Below are positions 58,321-64,000 of a stretch of DNA of 64,000 nucleotides, piece by piece. Position numbers and translations under genes: made by a program. Each line of letters opens with the position of its first letter. The stretch's first letter is position 1. The notes beneath the pieces were generated by a model. It saw only the letters and a list, made by a program, of their open reading frames with translations. It did no database searches and had not been told where the DNA came from. The stretch is from Lysinibacillus sphaericus (GTDB taxonomy: Bacteria > Bacillota > Bacilli > Bacillales_A > Planococcaceae). The DNA lies in contig NZ_SADV01000017.1 in assembly GCF_006864135.1 (NCBI RefSeq), forward strand, positions 28,787-92,786, read 5' to 3'.

Positions 58321-58510
58321 CGTACCGACTGGGCGCTTTATAGCTGACGCTTCGCTTTCGCACTGAGCAAAGCTTCCCGGGCGTGTCCGATGAGCGGCTT
58401 CGCTTTATTGTCTCGGGCCAACTCGATGTTGGTCACGAAGGCGTTACACAGGATGTGATGGTTTTAGCCTTCGTTCCTCTCTATCACTCATCTCCAAGGA
58501 GTCGCCTAGC
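58321..58510. repeat. Composite structured repeat, copy E
   Basis: Module 2 with GGCCAAC/GTTGGTC (58416-58422 with 58428-58434) and a swapped second stem ACGAAGGC/GCCTTCGT (58435-58442 with 58467-58474). In front, CCGACTGGGCG is interrupted by a 43-base insert (58336-58378) with GGGCG on each side (58331-58335 and 58379-58383). No gene is seen between 58123 and 58723. Confidence 0.8.
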
Positions 58511-58723
58511 ATGGCGTACTTTATAGCAAAATGTCATCCTAAATTATATGTAACACTTACCGCAACGATGGGGTGATTTCCGTTCCACACAGTATGTACC
58601 TTCTAGCATGAACTAAAACTTCAGCAATAATGTTTATCTGAGCGACAGCACCGCAACACTCGCAAAGATTCCATTGCTCATTTTTTTAACATTTGAATGT
58701 TAGAGTTTTACTACTTGCTAATC

Positions 58724-59644
58724 TCACTTTATAATTCTTGGATTTAGACGTTTAAGCTCCTGCTTATGCTCAATAATTTCTACAAATTTCAATGCTGCTC
58801 GTGATAAAGGTACGCTTTTCAAATAACACATGCCAATGCTTCGTGTCGGTATACTTTCTGTTAATGTTAGCTCATATAAAAATCCTCGCTGCAAATAATC
58901 ATTAGAAAATTCTTTCGTTACACAAGCAATTCCTAAATTACTGCGTGCAAATTCCAGCACTAGATCATGTGAACCAAGCTCAAACTCAGGTTCAATGAAG
59001 ATCCCTCTTGCAAATAAATAATCTTCTACATACTTTCTTGAATTTGATTTTTTCTCTAAAAAAATAAGCGGAAACTTTAACAGATCCTCAAAGCTTAAGC
59101 TTTTTGATGCCAACGTTTTGTACTTCTCGCCGCATACAAAAATATCCTGAACCTCGGTGCAAGCGGTTAACTGTAATGTCGGATCTTCTATCGGAAAATT
59201 ACAAAGTCCTATATCAACCTCACCAGATTTAATAAAGTTACAAATTTCCGAAGTCGTTCCATTTAACATTTGTAATTTTATATTTGGATACATTGTATGA
59301 AACATCTCTAGATAAGGCATTAAATAAAAACGAGAAATAGTGTCCCCAACGCCAATTTTCAATTGACCTGTTGTTAAATTTTTGAATTCTAGCAGCTTCT
59401 CCTCACCAGCATCTAAAAGGCCTAACGCGGAATTTGTATACTCATATAAAAGTTTACCCTCCGTTGTTAACGTCACCCCTTTAGGTGTGCGGTTAAAGAG
59501 ACGTGTACCTAGCTCCTTTTCTAATTGCATCATGGCTTGGCTAACAGCTGGTTGAGTCATATATAAATCTTTGGCCGCACTTGAAAAGCTATTATTTTTA
59601 GCAACAATACTAAAAACGCGATATAAATCTAATTTCCCTATCAT
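58724..59644 (-). CDS. LysR-family transcriptional regulator
   Basis: LysR regulator, 306 residues. The winged-helix region has SFSSAAKDLYMTQPAVSQAM (about 19-38) and LGTRLFNRTPKGVTLT, followed by a ligand-binding domain (about 90-300). AGAGGTG lies before the ATG. Divergent from the F420-ligase-like gene, with a palindrome in the 124-base intergenic region, so it is the likely regulator of that gene. Confidence 0.9.
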   Translation of the reverse strand: MIGKLDLYRVFSIVAKNNSFSSAAKDLYMTQPAVSQAMMQLEKELGTRLFNRTPKGVTLTTEGKLLYEYTNSALGLLDAGEEKLLEFKNLTTGQLKIGVGDTISRFYLMPYLEMFHTMYPNIKLQMLNGTTSEICNFIKSGEVDIGLCNFPIEDPTLQLTACTEVQDIFVCGEKYKTLASKSLSFEDLLKFPLIFLEKKSNSRKYVEDYLFARGIFIEPEFELGSHDLVLEFARSNLGIACVTKEFSNDYLQRGFLYELTLTESIPTRSIGMCYLKSVPLSRAALKFVEIIEHKQELKRLNPRIIK

Positions 59645-59705
59645 ATAAGCACCTCTTATAGCTATTATACGAACTATTAATTTTACTTATATCACTAAAG
59701 GGGCG

Positions 59706-59720
59706 TATAGTAAAACTATA
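59706..59720. promoter_or_regulatory. Palindromic LysR-type box
   Basis: TATAGTAAAACTATA is a perfect 6-3-6 palindrome of the kind bound by LysR-family regulators, placed before the TTG start of the F420-ligase-like gene. Confidence 0.55.
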
Positions 59721-59768
59721 TTGGTTTTATTTAACATAAATTTACCCGTTTAATAAGGAGAGATTATT

Positions 59769-60959
59769 TTGGAACGTGTAGTTGGTACAGTAGTAAGAGG
59801 TCTTCGTGGTCCAATCATTAACGAAGGCGATAATATTGAGCAAATCGTTGTTGATACAGTATTAAATGCAGCAAAGACTGAAGGTTATTCCATTGAAGAT
59901 CGTGACATTGTCACAGTAACAGAATCTGTCGTAGCGCGTGCACAAGGTAACTATGCATCCATTGATGATATCGCAGCTGACGTAGCTGCTAAATTTGGTG
60001 ATGATACTGTTGGTGTTATTTTTCCAATTTTAAGCCGTAATCGTTTTGCTAACTGCTTACGTGGTATTGCAAAAGGCGTAAAAAAAGTAGTTCTTATGCT
60101 TAGCTATCCATCTGATGAGGTGGGGAATCACCTAGTTGATATCGATGAGCTAGATGTAAAAGGGATTAATCCTTGGACAGATACTTTAACTGAGGTTGAA
60201 TTCCGTGAGCATTTCGGGTATAAAAAACATACATTTACAGGTGTAGATTATATCGAATATTATAAAGAACTAATCGAAGCTGAAGGCGCTTCTTGTGAAG
60301 TTATTTTTTCAAATAACCCAAAAACAATTTTAGACTTTACGAAGAGTGTGTTAACTTGTGATATTCATACACGCTCACGTACAAAACGTATTTTAACGGC
60401 AAACGGCGCTGAAAAAGTATACAGTCTTGATAATATTTTATCTGAATCTAATAATGGTTCTGGCTTTAACGCGGAGTATGGTCTACTTGGTTCAAATAAA
60501 GCAACTGAAGATAGCGTAAAATTATTCCCACATACATGTCAACCGATTGTTGATGGCATTCAAGCAAAAATCAAAGAAGCTTCTGGTAAAACAGTGGAAG
60601 TAATGGTTTATGGTGATGGCGCATTCAAAGACCCTGTAGGTAAAATTTGGGAGCTAGCTGACCCGGTTGTTTCACCAGCTTTCACTGCTGGATTAAATGG
60701 CACGCCAAACGAAGTAAAACTAAAGTACTTAGCTGATAACGATTTTGCAGATCTTCGCGGCGAAGAATTAAAAGCAGCAATTTCTGAGTATATCCAAAAC
60801 AAAGATGAAGATTTAACTGGGAAAATGGCTGCTCAAGGTACAACGCCTCGTCGTTTAACAGACCTAATTGGCTCTCTTTCAGACTTAACTTCAGGTTCAG
60901 GCGACAAAGGAACACCGATGATTTATATTCAAGGTTATTTCGATAACTATACAAAGTAA
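59769..60959 (+). CDS. Coenzyme F420-0:L-glutamate ligase-like protein
   Basis: A 396-residue protein resembling F420-0:gamma-glutamyl ligase (CofE/FbiB fold). VTESVVARAQGNYASIDDIA (about 51-70) is typical of the family; MVYGDGAFKDPVGKIWELADPVVSP (in pieces, about 278-302) is also family-like. Bacillales do not make coenzyme F420, so it must have another role, perhaps a different glutamyl or amide ligation. The start is TTG at 59769, preceded by AAGGAG. It is regulated in all likelihood by the divergent LysR gene and ends in a strong terminator. Confidence 0.8.
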   Translation: MERVVGTVVRGLRGPIINEGDNIEQIVVDTVLNAAKTEGYSIEDRDIVTVTESVVARAQGNYASIDDIAADVAAKFGDDTVGVIFPILSRNRFANCLRGIAKGVKKVVLMLSYPSDEVGNHLVDIDELDVKGINPWTDTLTEVEFREHFGYKKHTFTGVDYIEYYKELIEAEGASCEVIFSNNPKTILDFTKSVLTCDIHTRSRTKRILTANGAEKVYSLDNILSESNNGSGFNAEYGLLGSNKATEDSVKLFPHTCQPIVDGIQAKIKEASGKTVEVMVYGDGAFKDPVGKIWELADPVVSPAFTAGLNGTPNEVKLKYLADNDFADLRGEELKAAISEYIQNKDEDLTGKMAAQGTTPRRLTDLIGSLSDLTSGSGDKGTPMIYIQGYFDNYTK

Positions 60960-60962
60960 TTT

Positions 60963-60997
60963 TAAAAAAAGTGCGAGCTGGTTGCTCGCACTTTTTC
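60963..60997. terminator. Strong bidirectional terminator
   Basis: AAAAAAAGTGCGAGC/GCTCGCACTTTTT (60964-60978 with 60984-60996), right after the F420-ligase-like gene. Confidence 0.92.
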
Positions 60998-61004
60998 CTA
61001 TATA

Positions 61005-61628
61005 CTAATTTACTTTTGAAGCACTAAATATTACACCAGCAGCTTCATCATATTTTAAGTTATACCGAATCGTATCTTTCTCTACAGTTGTTTCATTCTT
61101 TTGATAGTCATAACTTTCGTCAAACAAACGTAAATCCTTCAACACAGCGCCAATATCGTTTTAGCTTAAGTCCGGGTTTGTCATACCAATTAACAATCCC
61201 ATAGAAAGTATGATATCCATCCCTTCACCTTGCCCCACCATAATCAACTCATGTACTGCGCCTTTTTCATCAATGTTTTCAATTAAAGTAATATCCTTAC
61301 CCAACTTTGAAGTAATTGTTTCTTCTTCTTTCTTTGTATTTTCAAGGGAATATGAGAAGTCTAGTTTTTTTACTTCTTTATTGAATGCCTCTATAAATTC
61401 TTCTTGATTATTATAAAGTGGCAGCGTTGTTGCCATTCCAATTATCATCGGAGAGACAAAGTAGACACCTGCTATTACGGTAGCTATAGTACGTTTCTTC
61501 TTAGTAAGCCGCCCCTGTTTCCACATAAGAAATACGCCCAAAGGAGGGAAAATGATTAACCAAAACCACATAAACCAAGCTGTTTTAACAATGGGGGTTC
61601 TAAGTTTTGACTCTGCTTTATGCATCAT
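61005..61628 (-). pseudogene. Membrane protein gene split by an in-frame stop
   Basis: The 155-residue product (stop at 61161-61163) has two membrane spans (about 15-34 and 45-66) and a small outside domain ending GMTNPDLS. The reading frame continues beyond that TAA for another 51 sense codons (NDIGAVLKDLRLFDESYDYQ onward) to a TAG at 61005-61007, still looking like protein. A single nonsense change therefore probably removed the last quarter. ATG at 61628 overlaps the YHYH gene stop. Function unknown; it may still make a truncated product. Confidence 0.75.
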
Positions 61629-62682
61629 CTTTCTTTCCCCCTTTTAACAATTCTTCAATTTTAATAGTAAATATATATTTCCTAGCATTATCTGTACCTA
61701 CATGCAAGGAGTCTTTTACTATATTTACAATATTTTTATCATATAGTGTGTTCTTTTCATCTTCCATTAAATGATTAAAAAGAGACTTCCCTTCAAAATT
61801 AGCCGTCTTAATATGAAAGCTTTTTTGTAGTAATTGTTCCCCTTCTAATCGTTGAAGTTTCTTTTGATATTGTGAGATTACGGTTGGTGTTTCTGTTTTT
61901 TTGATCAATAATTTATAAAGCTTTTTAGCATCCCCATATTGCTTTTGGTGAAATGCTTCTTCTGCATCGCTCGTTAAAGACTCTACCGTTTCATTATAAA
62001 AAGATTTAATCTTATCCAACTGTTTTATCTTCTGAGCCTCTTGGATAATGCTGAAAGTTTCTTCGTAATCTTTTTCATCTCTAGCATTTGTTGCTTTATA
62101 AAGTAATTCATCGATTTTTTCATCGTCTTTCATTTGGTTTAATAAACCACTAGCTTTTTGCTTAATCTCGTCATTAGAACGTCGATTTTCTTTAATATAT
62201 ACTGCATAATCTTTAGCTACAGAATATTCCCCTACATTAACCTTAGATTCAGCTAATTCATAAATAGCATTCACAGACTTTTGAATAAGACTATCTGTTT
62301 TACTACTACCTTTATTCAACTCGTAAATCTTTTCAAGTTCACTAATAGCACCCTTATAATCTTTACTATTATATAAATTCGTTGCCATTGTGTAATAGTT
62401 TTCCGCCTTCACTTGATCCTCATCTATTTTGGGCTCCGGTGTTGAGGGCACAGGTTTTTTTGGAGCAGGTTTTGATATATTGCTACTGCCATTAGATGTA
62501 CTACCACCATTATGATAATGATATTCTCCGTAATCTAATCCCCATTTTTCACAGTTAGTTCGACAAGTATGTCCTCCATTACTATCCGTTCTACCTGGAT
62601 GGGCACTTGCTGTAAACGGTAATAGTAGTAAAAAACTGCATACTAAAACACTAATTTTTGACAAATAACCACTTCTCACCAC
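61618..62682 (-). CDS. Secreted YHYH-domain protein with a TPR-like helical region
   Basis: Exported protein, 354 residues. A signal peptide (1-27, cut after ASA) is followed by a YHYH domain whose ligand-like residues are in HPGRTD, GGHTCRTNC and GEYHYHNGG (28-60), a Pro/Ser linker, and a long helical region with TPR-like units (about 95-290, for example NLYNSKDYKGAISELEKI). The YHYH domain may bind metal; the role is unknown. The start is GTG 62682 or 62679 with AGGAGG upstream. It overlaps the broken membrane gene, so they were one operon. Confidence 0.8.
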   Translation of the reverse strand: MVRSGYLSKISVLVCSFLLLLPFTASAHPGRTDSNGGHTCRTNCEKWGLDYGEYHYHNGGSTSNGSSNISKPAPKKPVPSTPEPKIDEDQVKAENYYTMATNLYNSKDYKGAISELEKIYELNKGSSKTDSLIQKSVNAIYELAESKVNVGEYSVAKDYAVYIKENRRSNDEIKQKASGLLNQMKDDEKIDELLYKATNARDEKDYEETFSIIQEAQKIKQLDKIKSFYNETVESLTSDAEEAFHQKQYGDAKKLYKLLIKKTETPTVISQYQKKLQRLEGEQLLQKSFHIKTANFEGKSLFNHLMEDEKNTLYDKNIVNIVKDSLHVGTDNARKYIFTIKIEELLKGGKKDDA

Positions 62683-62868
62683 TTCTACCTCCTATCTATA
62701 ATAATTGACATATTTTATCTTATATCATATTTCCCATGACGCATAGTACGATTTTGCTATTTCCATGTTGATTAAAAAAATCAAAGATAAAAGAGAGAAA
62801 TAGAGCGTATTTAGTTTTAAAAGATCCCTTACCAAGAAGACGATTGTAACGATAAAAAACTCCCTAAG

Positions 62869-62938
62869 TGAGGATGACAGGAATCGAGCCTGTATGTCCC
62901 ATTCTGTAAAGGGATACGCCACCACTGCTTACTTCCTC
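62869..62938 (-). tRNA. tRNA-like sequence, probably a degenerate tRNA
   Basis: Read on the minus strand, GAGGAAG pairs with CATCCTC (one mismatch) and ACAGG/CCTGT encloses CTCGATT, a near-T-loop. A TCCC/GGGA anticodon-arm-like stem lies between. The D-arm is poor, the T-loop lacks its first T, and the anticodon loop needs a bulge to reach 7 bases, so this looks like a decayed or acquired tRNA. No CCA is encoded. Confidence 0.35.
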
Positions 62939-63209
62939 ATACTCATTATAAGTTATTAACTTCATGTTAAAGAATTACATCTTTCTCAGCTCTTTTGTTT
63001 TCTATTAGATTAAATCCTTTTCAAATCACATTTATTTCAATTGATTAAAGTTTTACTTCATCATTTAACCAATGTTCGCTTGTTCGAACATGATTCTGTC
63101 TCACAAATTTCCTTAGGTATTATTCATAACGAACAGTTTTCATACATATATTTATAAAAAGCTCCTCATATGTGGGCCGGGTCTGGATTAGTGAAATAAC
63201 TTGCTCCTT

Positions 63210-63479
63210 TTAGATTTCATACAGGCTCGCTTTATGCACCATATGAACCTCTTCAAACCCCTCCACAATATCAGAAACTCTAAATCCCTTCTCATTTTCT
63301 CCATTATTACTTTCGGAATTCTCCTCTTTTTTTATTATTATTTTGATACACATCATGAATACGGTATATCAAAATAATAATAAAAAAATTAGAACATAAG
63401 GATATTTCACCTATCTTAAATACCCTGCGCTCCATTCAATATTTTCCGAATCAACAATAACAAATTGATCTTTAGTCAT
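63210..63479 (-). pseudogene. Decayed small single-span membrane protein gene
   Basis: One minus-strand frame starts ATG at 63479 (MTKDQFVIVDSENIEWSAGYLR), meets a TAG (63411-63413) and a TGA, then continues through a hydrophobic stretch (VLIFLLLF, YTVFMM) to ENSESNNGENEKG and HKASLYEI with a stop at 63210-63212. Both halves look like protein and lie in the same frame. It overlaps the 22-bp inverted repeat. Family not recognised; no clear ribosome-binding site. Confidence 0.4.
63327..63388. repeat. Perfect 22-bp inverted repeat
   Basis: TTTTTTTATTATTATTTTGATA (63327-63348, written once here as two halves TTTTTTTATTA and TTATTTTGATA) is followed after 18 bases by its exact reverse complement (63367-63388). 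It may form a long hairpin or cruciform. Confidence 0.85.
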
Positions 63480-63562
63480 ATTTAAACACTCACACAAAAT
63501 ACGGAATACCATTCGCAATTTCTACCTAGCGGCGTCCCAAAATAGCTCTTAACGCATAGCAT

Positions 63563-63613
63563 CACTTGAAAGAATAAGCATTTTCCCGTCATTTCTTCAT
63601 TCCCTTTCAAGTG
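63563..63613. repeat. 10-bp inverted repeat
   Basis: CACTTGAAAG (63563-63572) and CTTTCAAGTG (63604-63613) flank 31 bases. No gene is seen here; function unknown. Confidence 0.5.
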
Positions 63614-63879
63614 TCTATATCATTTATAAAAACACATTCTTTTAACAACTATTCTTCTTACATATCAAAAATTAATCATCAAGTATAGAAATTAATTTTA
63701 GAAGGTTAAAATGATTTAAGTTGGGTGTGATATTTGTTCAAACAATACCCTGAATATAAGTCAGTTCGAGGGCAACTCTTCAGGGATCGGCGTCGCAGAC
63801 GTGACCTAGGAACGAAGATCAACTTATAGACATACTAACACGATAGAATCCAACCACCTCCCACAAAATCAAAATTTTA

Positions 63880-64000
63880 CCAAACAGGGAATCAAGCAAA
63901 AAAAAGACTGCCCCCAATTTTTCGAGGGCACTGAAAAACTTACGTTTTCATAAAAGCGAACCTTTCTCAGATAAAAATAAGGCACTTCTTGTTCGATTTT
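63880..64000 (-). mobile_element. Possible insertion-sequence end
   Basis: A hairpin AGACTGCCCCC...GAGGGCACTG is followed by a string GAGGGCACTGAAAAA (63924-63938) that also occurs at 55188-55202. A minus-strand frame is open to the window edge (KIEQEVPYFYLRKV onward). Shared ends and an open frame suggest the margin of an insertion sequence continuing past 64000, but no transposase motif is visible. Confidence 0.25.

Noticed and set aside
63061..63095. LexA-type SOS box around ATGTTCG...CGAACAT
   Set aside because: The spacing does not match the Bacillus CGAACN4GTTCG consensus and no gene starts nearby.

Overview
This 64-kb window is from a low-GC Gram-positive bacterium of the order Bacillales, most likely Lysinibacillus or a close relative. 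That is inferred from protein sequence, from the Bacillus-type gene order, and from Bacillales regulators (CtsR, SigH, T-box, L10 leader); no database search was run. It is a chromosomal core region, with no prophage, complete insertion sequence or CRISPR array.

Layout. 1-3075: an antimicrobial-peptide-type two-component system plus ABC transporter (permease cut by the window edge). 3571-22020: the translation/transcription cluster, all on the minus strand. Read in the direction of transcription it is sigH, rpmG, secE, nusG, rplK, rplA, rplJ, rplL, an RsmC-like methyltransferase, rpoB, rpoC, an L7Ae-like gene, rpsL, rpsG, fusA, tuf. 22089-37046: the block ctsR-mcsA-mcsB-clpC-radA-yacL-ispD-ispF-gltX-cysE-cysS-mrnC-rlmB-yacP, also on the minus strand. 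It covers protein quality control, isoprenoid synthesis, aminoacyl-tRNA synthesis and RNA processing. disA, which sits between radA and yacL in Bacillus subtilis, is missing. 37474-49159: mixed-strand single genes (methyltransferase, CorA-type transporter, HemAT oxygen sensor, thioesterase, two aldehyde dehydrogenases, pseudouridine synthase, cupin). 49283-54080: a complete livKHMGF branched-chain amino-acid ABC transporter. 54515-60959: a methyltransferase, a Fur-box-controlled HmoA-type gene, a YeiH/LysR pair and a LysR/F420-ligase-like pair. 61005-64000: a YHYH secreted protein, decaying genes, a tRNA-like sequence and palindromes.

Regulation visible in sequence includes a cysteine T-box before cysES, an L10 leader before rplJL, a perfect CtsR operator before ctsR, and a Fur-type operator before the HmoA-type gene. 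There are many intrinsic terminators, including unexpected ones between rpoB and rpoC and between secE and nusG.

The most unusual content is intergenic. A modular repeat family has stems that differ between copies yet stay complementary. A smaller GC-rich insert has landed inside several of these copies, twice with an exact 5-bp target duplication. Two separate arrays have short invariant cores spaced exactly 21 bp apart. In coding sequence, ribosomal protein S12 carries Arg and Ala at two positions linked to streptomycin response.
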